Positions 26,219-34,760 of a DNA stretch of 64,000 bases are shown here, in pieces; position 1 is the stretch's first letter; each line of letters begins with the position of its first letter. Position numbers and translations under genes: made by a program. This stretch comes from Kitasatospora gansuensis (GTDB lineage: Bacteria > Actinomycetota > Actinomycetes > Streptomycetales > Streptomycetaceae): assembly GCF_014203705.1 (NCBI RefSeq), contig NZ_JACHJR010000001.1, positions 7,502,001 to 7,566,000 of the forward strand. Direction: 5' to 3'. A model generated the notes under the pieces. That model saw only the letters and a program-made list of their open reading frames with translations, was not told the DNA's origin and did not search any database.

Positions 26219-26982
26219 GCCGCCCCGGCGGCACCCTCAACCTCGCCGGCGTCGAGGTCGCCCGCCTCGGGCTCGGCACGATGCGCCTGACCGGCCCCGG
26301 CACCTGGGGCGACCCGGCCGACCCGACCACGGCCGTCCGGCTCGTACGCCACGCCGTCAACGCCGGGATCAACCACATCGACACCGCCGACGCCTATGGC
26401 CCCCACACCGTCGAGGACCTGATCCGCTGGGCCCTCCACCCCTACACCGATGACGTGCTGGTGGCCACCAAGGTCGGCATGATCCGCCCCGCCCCCAATG
26501 TCTGGAAGCCGCTCGGCCGCCCCGACTACCTGCGCGCCGCCGTCGAAGCCTCGCATCGCCGCCTGGCCGTCGACCGGATCGGTCTGTGCTACCTCCACCG
26601 CATCGACCCCACCGTGCCGCTGGCCGAACAGGTCGGCGTCATGGTCGAACTCCAGGTCGAGGGCAAGATCCGGGGCATCGGCCTGTCGAAGGTCACCGTC
26701 GACCAGATCGACCAGGCCCGCGCCATCGCCCCGATCGCCGCGGTGCAGAACGTCCTCAATCTGGACGAGCTCCATGACCCCGTCGTTCAGCACTGCGCCG
26801 ACCTCGGCATCCCCTACGTGCCCTACCGGCCGCTGAACGCCGGACGGCACACCGGGCCCGACGGCACCGGGAAGGCGCTGCGCCACCTCCTCGACCTCGG
26901 CCCGCACATCGCCCCGATCCCCGGCACCAGCAACCCCGACCACCTCGACGAGCTGATCGCCGCCGTCACCGAGGGGGCCTGA
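26215..26982 (+). CDS. Aldo-keto reductase
   Basis: A 255-residue (alpha/beta)8 oxidoreductase. The catalytic tetrad is visible: Asp and Tyr in HIDTADAYG, Lys in VATKVG and His in YLHRIDP. NADPH use is expected from the family. GTG 26215 overlaps the kinase stop and its own stop overlaps the next ATG (TGATG), so it is strictly coupled to its neighbours. It probably reduces an aldehyde or sugar carbonyl in the pathway. Confidence 0.9.
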   Translation: MSRPGGTLNLAGVEVARLGLGTMRLTGPGTWGDPADPTTAVRLVRHAVNAGINHIDTADAYGPHTVEDLIRWALHPYTDDVLVATKVGMIRPAPNVWKPLGRPDYLRAAVEASHRRLAVDRIGLCYLHRIDPTVPLAEQVGVMVELQVEGKIRGIGLSKVTVDQIDQARAIAPIAAVQNVLNLDELHDPVVQHCADLGIPYVPYRPLNAGRHTGPDGTGKALRHLLDLGPHIAPIPGTSNPDHLDELIAAVTEGA

Positions 26983-28109
26983 TGCGCCTCGGCTACAGCC
27001 ACTGGGGATTCCTCGGTGACGGCGTTACCGACACCCCCGACGGAGGCCGGTCCTGGCGGAGCACCATGCTCACCACCCTCGCCGCCGACCACCGCCTCAT
27101 CCTGCTCCAGCCCAACCGCGACCAGCTCGAAGCCGGCCACGACGTTCCCGGCCCCTACAGCTGGGACAGCGGCCTGCCCGACCTGGACGCCCTGTTCGTG
27201 GAGTGGCGCTGGCCGCTGCCCGGCCGAAACGACACCCCCTGCGGCAGCCCCGGCCACACTTGCGACCTCCACCGTCAGCAGGAACTCCTCAACCACTACA
27301 CCCTGCGCCTCGGAGTCCCCACCCTGCTCTGGGACCTCGACAAGACCCTCGCCGACGACGACCCGCTGCGCACCCACCCGGCCGTCCGGGTCCTCGACCC
27401 GGCCACCCACCCGGCACCGGGGGCGCTCACGATGCGCGTCCCGGTCTTCGACGAAGTCCTCGACGGAGCCGACCCGGAGCACCTGGTGGGCGGGTCCCGA
27501 ATCTGGTCGCTGTGCTACGTCGGCAACCAGTACGGCCGCGACGAGCACTTCGACCGCTTCTTCGCGCCGCCCGCCCGCCGCCATCCCCACCAGGTCATCG
27601 GGAAGTGGACCGATACCGCCCGCTGGCCCCACGTCCACTTCGCCGGCCGTCAGGGCTTTGCCGCCTCCCAGCGCCTCCACGCCCGCTCCGTCACCACCGT
27701 GTTGCTCGCCCCGCCCCGCTACGCGGCCACCGGCTCGATGTCCCAGCGTCTACCCGAAGCCGTCCTTGCCGGGTGCCTGCCGCTCGGCCCCGCCGACATC
27801 GCCGGCATCCGGGACTTCCTCCCGCCCGAGCTGGTCGTCCGCGACGGCAAGGCCGCCGACCTGGTCATCAGCAACCTCGACGCGTTCGGGCAGAACAACC
27901 GGGCGGAAGTGCTCGCCCAGTGCCTCGACCGGCTCGGGCCCTTCCGGGCGTCCCGTCAACGCGCCGTCGTGCAAGCCGCGTTCGCCGATATCGCGGGCGG
28001 CCGGGCAGCGGATGCCCGGACCGACATCAACGCCATGCACCGCAGCGTCCTGCGCACCCTGTCCGACCTGGCGAGCGACCCGGCCGGCACCGACGCCTCA
28101 CCGCGGTAG
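26982..28109 (+). CDS. Glycosyltransferase-like (CgeB-type) protein
   Basis: A 375-residue protein, last of the coupled operon. The second half has GT-B-like features: SLCYVGNQYGRDEHFDRFF, a VHFAGRQGF segment, and a MSQRLPEAVLAGCLPLGP stretch matching the donor-binding region of CgeB/family-1-like transferases (xxRxFExxAxG). The first half has a conserved DLDALFVEWRWPLPG and a Cys pair. A sugar transfer step is the likely role, but family membership is weak and a non-catalytic relative is possible. No membrane segment is visible. Confidence 0.6.
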   Translation: MRLGYSHWGFLGDGVTDTPDGGRSWRSTMLTTLAADHRLILLQPNRDQLEAGHDVPGPYSWDSGLPDLDALFVEWRWPLPGRNDTPCGSPGHTCDLHRQQELLNHYTLRLGVPTLLWDLDKTLADDDPLRTHPAVRVLDPATHPAPGALTMRVPVFDEVLDGADPEHLVGGSRIWSLCYVGNQYGRDEHFDRFFAPPARRHPHQVIGKWTDTARWPHVHFAGRQGFAASQRLHARSVTTVLLAPPRYAATGSMSQRLPEAVLAGCLPLGPADIAGIRDFLPPELVVRDGKAADLVISNLDAFGQNNRAEVLAQCLDRLGPFRASRQRAVVQAAFADIAGGRAADARTDINAMHRSVLRTLSDLASDPAGTDASPR

Positions 28110-28171
28110 CCGCCCCCTTTCCATCCCACTTTTGCCGCCACTCCACCGATGACTCGAACGGACACCTGACG

Positions 28172-28651
28172 ATGCCCACCCGCCCCCGTGCTCAGACACC
28201 CAGCAGTGGGCCGTCCTGGGGCACGGCCTTGCCCATACCCACGCCCACCGGCCCGCACTGCGACCCGGGCAGCGCGCCCGTTCCCGCCCGGACGCGGTCC
28301 TATCGGGTCGTGCCCCTCGCGGCGCTCACCAGCGTCGAGCCACCGCAGGGCGACCGCCCAAGCGACCGACCGCACCCGGTGACGGCGCGCCGCGCACCGC
28401 TCTACGCCCCGGCCACACCTGTGACGGACACGATCGCGGTCGGCAGCGGCCGCACCGACTGGTTCGCCGGGGCCCGCCTGGCCGGGTACGTGCAGGCTGC
28501 CCAGCAGCCGCAGACCCGGCGGGGCCGGCGGAGTCTGGCAGGTCCGGGGGCCCGCAGCGATGATGACGACCCAGGATCTCCCATCGCTGGCAATCCCCGG
28601 TCTCGCGGCTTTCGCCCGGGGCGGCTGGCCGGAGACAGCGGAACCCGATGA
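28172..28651 (+). CDS. Hypothetical protein, Pro/Arg-rich
   Basis: A 159-residue reading frame with clear GC third-position bias, at least to base 28560, so it is probably translated. No ribosome site is evident before ATG 28172. Composition is Pro/Thr/Arg-rich with SYRVVPLAALTSVEP and DWFAGARLAGYVQAA as the only ordered-looking parts. It overlaps the next frame by 92 bases, so either end may be wrong or a frameshift could join the two. No family is recognised. Confidence 0.4.
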   Translation: MPTRPRAQTPSSGPSWGTALPIPTPTGPHCDPGSAPVPARTRSYRVVPLAALTSVEPPQGDRPSDRPHPVTARRAPLYAPATPVTDTIAVGSGRTDWFAGARLAGYVQAAQQPQTRRGRRSLAGPGARSDDDDPGSPIAGNPRSRGFRPGRLAGDSGTR

Positions 28652-29024
28652 CGGCAACCCGTGGGCGGACGGGGAGTGCTGGCTCTACTGCGGTCGGTGG
28701 ACCCGAGTGCTGTGGATCGGGCCGGTGACGGTGGCCGCAGCAGTGACCGCTCCCATGCCCGCCTGCGCGGACTGCATGCAGCGCCTGAGCTCGCGGGTGT
28801 GGGAGCACGTCCTGCACAAGGACACACAACCCAGTGTGGGCCTGTACCGCGCGTTGCCGACGGCCACGCCCCCAGCCCTGGGCCCGGACCAGGGGACGGA
28901 CCCGCACCGGATGCTGCCCGGCTCCGAGCCCGGCAGCCGTCGCCGGGCACGTCACCGACGTTCGACGCTGGAGCGACTGAGGCACGGGTGGCGCCGCCGC
29001 GTCGTCGAGCGGAGCGCCTGGTGA
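28560..29024 (+). CDS. Hypothetical Trp/Cys-containing protein
   Basis: A 154-residue protein starting at ATG 28560 (ATGATG), ending in a GTGA overlap with the ATPase gene. The N-terminal half has DGECWLYCGRWTRVLWIG and ACADCMQRL, where paired cysteines could bind zinc. The C-terminus is Arg-rich. Coupling to an RsbW-like ATPase is common for small streptomycete proteins of unknown role. No named family is recognised. Confidence 0.55.
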   Translation: MMTTQDLPSLAIPGLAAFARGGWPETAEPDDGNPWADGECWLYCGRWTRVLWIGPVTVAAAVTAPMPACADCMQRLSSRVWEHVLHKDTQPSVGLYRALPTATPPALGPDQGTDPHRMLPGSEPGSRRRARHRRSTLERLRHGWRRRVVERSAW

Positions 29025-29509
29025 CCGCCGTCCGTGCCGCCGCTCCACCCGAGGAGAGCACCGGTGGTGACTGGCGAACGCTGGCCGGCCTCCCCGAGTC
29101 CGTGCCGGTCGCCAGAGCGGTGACCCGCGAAGCCTGCGAGAAGTGGGGGAGGCCCGAACTCGCCGATGCCGCCGCGCTGGTGGTCTCCGAACTCGTCACC
29201 AACGCGGTCACACACACCGGGTGCCGCTCGATCGGACTGTCACTCGGCATGGACGCCACCGGCGTCATGATCGAAGTCCGGGACTCGTCCTACGGCATGC
29301 CGTGCAGGCTCACCACCGACCCGACCTCGGCGGCAGGACGCGGCCTCATCGTCGTTGCGGCGTGCTCGAAGTCCTGGGGCGCAAGACCCGAGTGGCGAGG
29401 CAAGGTCGTCTGGGCACTCCTCCCGCACCCGCCCACCGGCCAGCCCCCGCCCAGCGCCGAGCCGCTCACCGCGCCACGCCGCAGGCCAGTTGTACAGCAA
29501 GCAGCCTGA
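29021..29509 (+). CDS. RsbW-like ATP-binding protein
   Basis: A 162-residue GHKL-fold ATPase. The N-box is SELVTNAVTHTG (near residue 47), then EVRDSSYGMP as G1 and GRGLIVVAA as G2. GTG 29021 overlaps the preceding stop, with GGAG seven bases upstream. It is the second such protein in the cluster (other at 21525), of the anti-sigma-factor kinase type common in Streptomyces. The target is not encoded nearby. Confidence 0.85.
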   Translation: MTAVRAAAPPEESTGGDWRTLAGLPESVPVARAVTREACEKWGRPELADAAALVVSELVTNAVTHTGCRSIGLSLGMDATGVMIEVRDSSYGMPCRLTTDPTSAAGRGLIVVAACSKSWGARPEWRGKVVWALLPHPPTGQPPPSAEPLTAPRRRPVVQQAA

Positions 29510-29663
29510 TCGCCCCGGCCACTGCGGGCCACCTCCGAGCTCCGTGTGACAGCACTGCCGCAGCTCGCCCTCACCGGCCGCCTGCCCTTGGCCGACCCTG
29601 TGGCGGTGCCGGTCCCCCCGTCCCTGCCCGGCTCGCCGGGCCCCACCAAGAAGGAGCCACCCT

Positions 29664-30183
29664 GTGGCGAACACCCCACAGATTATCGGCCTCGACCAGT
29701 AAGAACACCCTCATCAACCAGATTGACGGCCAACTGCGCGCGCAGGGCCTCGCCGTGGCCCGTATCCCCGACCTGAGCCGCCGCCGGACGGCGGCCGGAT
29801 TCACCGCAGGGGAGCGAACGGTCGCCTCGACCGAGTGGACCATCACCGCCCTGGCCGGGGACACCCTCGCCGCTTCCGCCAGGGCCGACGTCGTCCTCGT
29901 GGGCCACACTCCACACGACGCCCTCGCCGACCTCCACACTCGCCACTACTCCCTGCTCCTCGCCATGATCGCGGACCCAGGCATCCCCTACATCCCCGGA
30001 CCGGGCCTCGATCCCGCGTACGCGGACTCCGCCTTCCGTGCCGGCCTCGACCGACACCTGCACGAGCTGCTGGCCGACGGGCTCTTCGGCGACCTGCGTG
30101 TGCAGGTGCCCGCAAACGCCCACGCCGCCGCCGTCCAGCGTGCCGTCGAGTCCGCCACCCACACGCTCGCGGTGCTCGGATGA
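29664..30183 (+). pseudogene. Decayed paralogue of the P-loop kinase
   Basis: AAGGAG and GTG 29664 are preserved and the first codons match the kinase at 25607, but TAA stops translation at 29700 and the P-loop is destroyed (only SKNTL remains after a frame change). Downstream the other frame matches the kinase closely (VASTEWTITALAGDTLAA, VVLVGHTPHDALA). It lacks 75 bases that in the intact copy lie between two direct repeats CGCCCTCGCC (25879 and 25954). It ends in an ATGA overlap with the NUDIX gene. This is a duplicated gene that has lost function. Confidence 0.8.
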
Positions 30184-30668
30184 GCGCCCGGGTGCTCACC
30201 GCCGTGGCCTCCGGGATCTACATCCCGCACCCCGACGGCCGGGTTCTGCTCGTGCACCACGCCCGATCCAAGACCTGGGTCCTGCCCGGTGGCAAGGGCG
30301 AGCACGAGTCCCCCCGCCAGTGCGCCGCCCGCGAGGGTACCGAGGAGCTGCGCGTACCTGTCGAGATCGGCCCGCTGCTGTCTGTCCATCACCTCACCGG
30401 AGCGAAGCCGCTGTTCCCCGGCGCGGAGAACATCCCCGGCGCTTACCCGTGCAACCTGTTCACCTCCACCGCCCACCTCGCCCCCGCTGACTGGGACCGG
30501 ATCACCCTGCCGGCGGATGAACTCCTCGGCTGGGACCTGTTCGACGTCGACCAGGCGGTCACCACACCCGGGCTGATGGAGCAGGCGAACGCCGCGAACC
30601 TGCTGGCCTGCCAGAGCGCCTACCGCACCGGCATCACCGCCTACCTGGAAGACGGCACCGTCACCTGA
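30180..30668 (+). CDS. NUDIX hydrolase
   Basis: A 162-residue protein with Nudix box PGGKGEHESPRQCAAREGTE followed by EL (near residues 37-58), the Mg-dependent pyrophosphohydrolase helix. ATG 30180 overlaps the stop of the kinase remnant. It ends the run of nucleotide-related genes before the exporter. Possible roles are removal of damaged or modified nucleotides or a step in the pathway; substrate is unknown. Confidence 0.88.
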   Translation: MSARVLTAVASGIYIPHPDGRVLLVHHARSKTWVLPGGKGEHESPRQCAAREGTEELRVPVEIGPLLSVHHLTGAKPLFPGAENIPGAYPCNLFTSTAHLAPADWDRITLPADELLGWDLFDVDQAVTTPGLMEQANAANLLACQSAYRTGITAYLEDGTVT

Positions 30669-30948
30669 CCCCAACAGCCGCAAGGGCAGACGGCGGTGTC
30701 CACCAACTCGCCGACCGGGACACGCTTTTGCTCACATCGAGTGAGCCGGTCCGAGACACGCCCGGCGGGCGGACCGGCCGCTGCCAGGATCAGCGGCGCA
30801 CCGCGACCCCAGCCCTTCCGGACAGCCCCTCAGGCGCCAGTCCACTACCCCAGCACGCCACGCGCCGGGCCGCAGCACGGCCGCCCGGCGGGGCTGTCCG
30901 GGCTGCCCGCGTGCAGCACCACCGTGTCCAACTATCCAGGGAGTATGC

Positions 30949-32895
30949 GTGGTTGAGCAGCAGCAACAGCAGAACCTGAAGTCCTCCGGAGAGCAGCAGG
31001 GCGACGAGGTGGAGGAGGCCCGCTGGTCGTACCGCACCGACCGGATCGTGGAGGCCACCGCCAACCTGTCGGCGTGGGCGATGATGCGGCGCCTGCCGCA
31101 GCTGGTGCGCCGCACCCTCAAGCTGACGTGGCGGGTGGACCGGCGGGCCACCGTGATCCTGCTGGCCGGGCAGCTGGTCTCCGGTGTACTGGCGGCCGTG
31201 GCCCTGTGGGCGACCACCGGCGCGATCGGCGCCGTGATCTCCCCGCAGGCAGATGGCGCGACGGTCGCCGACCGGCTCCGCGAAGGTGCGGTGCCGGTGA
31301 CGATCCTGGCGGTGGCCGCGGCGGGCCGGGCGCTGCTCGGCACCGTCAGTGTCGCGATCTCCGAGCGGCTCTCGCCGAGGATCGCCCGGGAAGCAGAGCT
31401 GGAGCTGCTGGCCGTGTCGGTGGCGGCCGAGCTGGAGGCGTACGACCAGGTCGGCTACGCCGAGCGGTGGGACGCCGCCGACCGGGGCGCCGACTCCTCG
31501 CAGGAACTCCTCGGCGTGGCGCAAGAGATCATCGCCTCTGTCGTCACCCTCGTCGCCGCCGCCGGCGTGCTCGCCGCTCTGCACCCTGCCCTGGTGCCGT
31601 TCCTGATCCTGGCGTCGATCCCGCAGGGCGTGGTCGCGGCCCGCTCCGCCCGCATCCGCTACCTGATGGCGATCGAGAGCATGGACGACCGCCGCCTGCT
31701 CGGGATGCTGCGGTACTGCCTGTGCCACGACGACAACGCCGACCAGATCCGCTCCGACACCATGGCCGGCTTCCTCACCGCCAAGTACCGCAAGGCCGGC
31801 GAACGCCTGGACACCGCCACCGACCGAGCCGCCCACCGAGCCGCCCGCATCTCCTTCCTCGGCTCCCTGGCCACCGGAGCGGCATCCGTCCTGGTCTGGG
31901 GCACCCTCATCACCCTGCTGGCCACCGGACACGTCGGCGTCGCCGCCGCCGGAACCGCCGTCTTCGCGCTGCGCACCGCCGCCTCCGGACTGCAGGGCAT
32001 CGTCGGTGGCGGCACCCGGCTCTACCGGCTCGGCCTGTACCTGCGGGACTTCGACGACTTCGTGGTGGAGGCCGGCGGGCACGCGATGCGTCGCGGGACC
32101 GCAGTGCCCGATGCCCCGGCCCAGGTCGCGGCCCGCCAGGTCTCGTACACCTATCCCGGCGCCGACCGGCCCACCCTGGATGGCCTGGACCTGACGATCC
32201 GCCAGGGCGAGATCGTCGCGCTGATCGGCGAGAACGGCTCGGGCAAGAGCACCCTGCTGCGGCTGCTCTCCGGCCTGACCCTGCCGAGCGACGGGGTGGT
32301 CTGTTGGGACGAGGTGCCAACCCAGGAGATGGACCCGCACGCGCTGTGGAAGCGGGTCGCACTCGTTCCCCAGCAGTTCTCCCGCTGGCCGCTCACCCTG
32401 GGCGAGAACATCCACCTGGGTCACGACGGCGGCGGCCAGGACTTGGTGGAGCGCGCCGCCGTGCTGGCGGGCGCCGACGAGATCGCTGTCACCCTCCGCT
32501 CTCGCTACAACACCCTGCTGGCCCGCGCATTCTGGGGCGGCGAGTGGCTGTCCGGTGGCCAGTTCCAGCGCGTCGCCGTCGCGCGTGCCTTCTACCGCTC
32601 CCTGCGGGCACCGGGCCTGTTGGTGCTGGACGAGCCCACGAGTGACCTCGACCCCCGGGCCGAGCATCGGATCTTCCACAACCTGCGCACCCTGGCGGCC
32701 GGACGCGCCACCATCCTCGTCACCCACAACCTCGACAACGCCGTCCTCGCGGACCGCATCGTCGTCATGCGCGGCGGAAGGATCGCCGAAGAGGGCACCT
32801 TCGCCGAACTCGCCGACGGCAACGGCCTGTTCCGCGAACTCCTCGACCTGAAACACGACCGCGACCGCAAGCTGCCCGGCCAGCGCGCCCAGTAG
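30949..32895 (+). CDS. ABC transporter, fused permease-ATPase (exporter type)
   Basis: A 648-residue half-transporter. GTG 30949 has GGGAG seven bases upstream. After a Gln-rich N-terminus, residues about 60-360 form the transmembrane domain (ATVILLAGQLVSGVLAAVALW and further helices). Residues about 395-640 form the nucleotide-binding domain with Walker A GENGSGKST, signature LSGGQFQRVA, Walker B LLVLDEPTSDLD and the switch His in VTHN. Such proteins homodimerise and export small molecules or peptides. Its position suggests export of the cluster's product. A strong hairpin follows. Confidence 0.9.
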   Translation: MVEQQQQQNLKSSGEQQGDEVEEARWSYRTDRIVEATANLSAWAMMRRLPQLVRRTLKLTWRVDRRATVILLAGQLVSGVLAAVALWATTGAIGAVISPQADGATVADRLREGAVPVTILAVAAAGRALLGTVSVAISERLSPRIAREAELELLAVSVAAELEAYDQVGYAERWDAADRGADSSQELLGVAQEIIASVVTLVAAAGVLAALHPALVPFLILASIPQGVVAARSARIRYLMAIESMDDRRLLGMLRYCLCHDDNADQIRSDTMAGFLTAKYRKAGERLDTATDRAAHRAARISFLGSLATGAASVLVWGTLITLLATGHVGVAAAGTAVFALRTAASGLQGIVGGGTRLYRLGLYLRDFDDFVVEAGGHAMRRGTAVPDAPAQVAARQVSYTYPGADRPTLDGLDLTIRQGEIVALIGENGSGKSTLLRLLSGLTLPSDGVVCWDEVPTQEMDPHALWKRVALVPQQFSRWPLTLGENIHLGHDGGGQDLVERAAVLAGADEIAVTLRSRYNTLLARAFWGGEWLSGGQFQRVAVARAFYRSLRAPGLLVLDEPTSDLDPRAEHRIFHNLRTLAAGRATILVTHNLDNAVLADRIVVMRGGRIAEEGTFAELADGNGLFRELLDLKHDRDRKLPGQRAQ

Positions 32896-32948
32896 CAGGC
32901 CCCGCAATCCTTCCGGCCCGGACCGAACAACCGGGACCGGAAACGGCA

Positions 32949-32988
32949 GGGGCGTCGGCCCGGCTGTGGGGCCCCGGGCCGACGCCCC
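32949..32988 (+). terminator. Strong hairpin terminator after ABC exporter
   Basis: A perfect 15-bp GC stem (GGGGCGTCGGCCCGG and complement) with a 10-base loop lies 53 bases after the exporter stop. A weaker TTCCGG-type hairpin precedes it. It marks the right end of the nucleotide cluster. Confidence 0.8.
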
Positions 32989-33024
32989 GTCACACCCAAC
33001 TCGAGCTACCGAAACAGGAGTTCG

Positions 33025-33099
33025 GTGAACACCGCACAGCTGCCCGTAGCCCAGGCACACTCGCTGCCGGACCTGGACCCGGAGGGCCGACGCCAGTGA
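33025..33099 (+). CDS. 24-codon leader ORF before regulator remnant
   Basis: GTG 33025 is preceded by AGGAG and encodes 24 residues ending in a GTGA overlap with the next frame. The spacing and coupling suggest a real small gene or leader peptide. No family is recognised, and the gene it leads into is broken. Confidence 0.4.
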   Translation: MNTAQLPVAQAHSLPDLDPEGRRQ

Positions 33100-33420
33100 A
33101 CGGCAACGGGACGGCGAACTCGGTCACCTGCAGCCAGATCGGTATGGCGGTGCAGGCCGGAAGCGTCGGTGCGATCCACGTCCACCAGACGGAGCACTCC
33201 GCCGCCGCCACCGCGCCAGTTCCCGTGCGTCAGCGGCCGGTTCACCGACCGCACCGGCGACATCGCCCGGCTGGAGCAGCTGCTCGCCCTCAGCCACCCG
33301 GGCTCCTGGTCCCACGAAGAAAGAGCGAGCGCTGGTGGCGCACCACCACGGGACCAGCGGCCGGGCGCGCCCTGCTCCTCCGTCGGTTGGCCCATCTGAG
33401 GAGGCCGGTAGGCACGGCGC
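33096..33420 (+). pseudogene. Remnant of NB-ARC/TPR-type regulator N-terminus
   Basis: The GTG 33096 frame opens with NSVTCSQIGMAVQAGSVGAI and HVHQ, the N-terminal pattern of streptomycete NB-ARC/TPR proteins. A shift near 33205 moves to another frame that continues the family consensus (PRQFPCVSGRFTDRTGDIAR, LEQLL). No P-loop follows and the frame decays before the IS110 element at about 33568. The gene is frameshifted and 3'-truncated. Confidence 0.6.
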
Positions 33421-33567
33421 TCCTGCCGCCAGACAGACAGAGCGTGACCTCACCTCTTGGCTATCGCACGGACCACGAGCAGCGACTGATGACAGTCGAA
33501 GCTGGCCGCTGGATCAGCAACAGTCAGTCGCGTGCATGCGAAAGGCGGTCAGGTCACGTCCGGTGAT

Positions 33568-34760
33568 GCTCTTATGGATGTCAAGCAGCGGTGGTGAGCT
33601 GCTTGGCGGTGATGTGTGTGGTGCTGGGTGCGGTCAGGACTTGGTAGATCTCGCGGGCGATGAACCGCTTGAGGCAGCGGATGATCTCCTTCTTCGAGAG
33701 TCCTTCCGTGGTCCTGCGCTGCATGTACTGCTTGGTGCGTTCGTCCCAGCGCAGGCGGCAGAGGACGACGCGGTAGAGAGCGGCGTTGGCGTCCCGGTCG
33801 CCGCCGCGGTTGAGACGGTGGCGGTGGGTGCGGCCGGACGACGCGGGTAGTGGCGCGACGCCGCAGAGCATGGCGAACGCTGCCTCGGAGCGCAGGCGCT
33901 CGGGGTTCTCTCCGGCGGTGACCAGCAGTTGTCCGGCGACGTCCGCGCCGACGCCGTTCAGGGCGAGCAGGGCTGGGGCGATCCCGGCGACCAGCGGGGT
34001 GATGAGCTCCTCCAGTTCGGCGATCTCCTCACCCAGTCGCTGGTGGCGGCGGGCGAGGGTCCGTAGAGCGAGCCTGGCGGCGACGGCCGGCTCGCCGGCT
34101 CTCTTCGCATCCGGACGCGAGGTGGCGCACGCGACGATCAGCTGCCGGTCGCCCAGGTCCCGCAGAACGGTCCGCAGCTCTTCCGGTGCGGTGATGATCA
34201 GCATCTTCATCTGCCGTGCCACATCGGCGCGTTGACGCACCGCGCTGCGGCGGGCAACCCGCAGGCTCCGCAGGGCCTCTACTTGGCCGTCGCGCTGCTT
34301 GGGTATCCCGGTGCGGCGGGCCGACAGTGCCGCGCGGGCGGCGGCCTCGGCGTCGACCGGGTCGGACTTGCCCTGCCATCGGCGGGCCTTGCGATCCGGG
34401 CGGTCGATCTCCACCACGGTCACGGCCCGCTCGTGCAGGTAGCGGGCCAGGCCGGCGCCGTAGGCGCCGGTGCCCTCCACCCCGACCAGCACCAGGTTGC
34501 CGAACGAGCGGAGCCAGGCCAGGAGTTCGCGGTAGCCGGCCGCGGTGGCCTCGAACTGCTCGGCGCCCAGCGGCCGTCCGGCCGAGTCGACGGCCGCCGC
34601 GGTGTGGGTGTCCTTGTGGGTGTCGACGCCGCCGGTGATCTCGCGGGTCCGCTGTGCGATGGTGGACATCGCCGTCCTCTCCATTGAACCGGTCAGGGCG
34701 GCAGCCACCGGTCCGGCGGGCGGACAGGACAGTGATGGGGCCTCTGGCCAGGCTCTTATG
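33568..34760 (-). mobile_element. IS110-family insertion sequence
   Basis: An intact IS110-type transposase on the minus strand is flanked by direct copies of GCTCTTATG at 33568-33576 and 34752-34760. IS110 elements lack inverted repeats and carry matching short core sequences at both junctions, so these copies are the proposed ends. The non-coding stretch 34670-34760 and its continuation could encode the guide (bridge) RNA. The exact edges are not proven. Confidence 0.7.
33581..34669 (-). CDS. IS110-family transposase (DEDD)
   Basis: A 362-residue transposase with the RuvC-like first motif GGVDTHKDTHTAAAV, VGVEGTGAYG, and KSDPVDAEAAARAA in the N-terminal DEDD domain. The C-terminal Transposase_20 domain has LLALNGVGADVAG and the serine nucleophile region PLPASSGRTHRHRLNRGGDR. 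ATG 34669 starts the family-typical N-terminus; an upstream frame to 34792 is not needed. It appears full length, so the element may still be active. Confidence 0.93.
   Translation of the reverse strand: MSTIAQRTREITGGVDTHKDTHTAAAVDSAGRPLGAEQFEATAAGYRELLAWLRSFGNLVLVGVEGTGAYGAGLARYLHERAVTVVEIDRPDRKARRWQGKSDPVDAEAAARAALSARRTGIPKQRDGQVEALRSLRVARRSAVRQRADVARQMKMLIITAPEELRTVLRDLGDRQLIVACATSRPDAKRAGEPAVAARLALRTLARRHQRLGEEIAELEELITPLVAGIAPALLALNGVGADVAGQLLVTAGENPERLRSEAAFAMLCGVAPLPASSGRTHRHRLNRGGDRDANAALYRVVLCRLRWDERTKQYMQRRTTEGLSKKEIIRCLKRFIAREIYQVLTAPSTTHITAKQLTTAA

Noticed and set aside
29546..29776. 76-codon frame before the kinase relic
   Set aside because: Low-complexity Pro/Ala composition and it crosses the GTG and ribosome site of the relic in another frame.
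30696..30956. 86-codon frame before the ABC exporter
   Set aside because: No good ribosome site, Pro/Ser/Arg-rich and overlaps the exporter start.
30790..33060. 756-codon minus-strand frame
   Set aside because: Antisense to the ABC exporter, which has all ATPase motifs.
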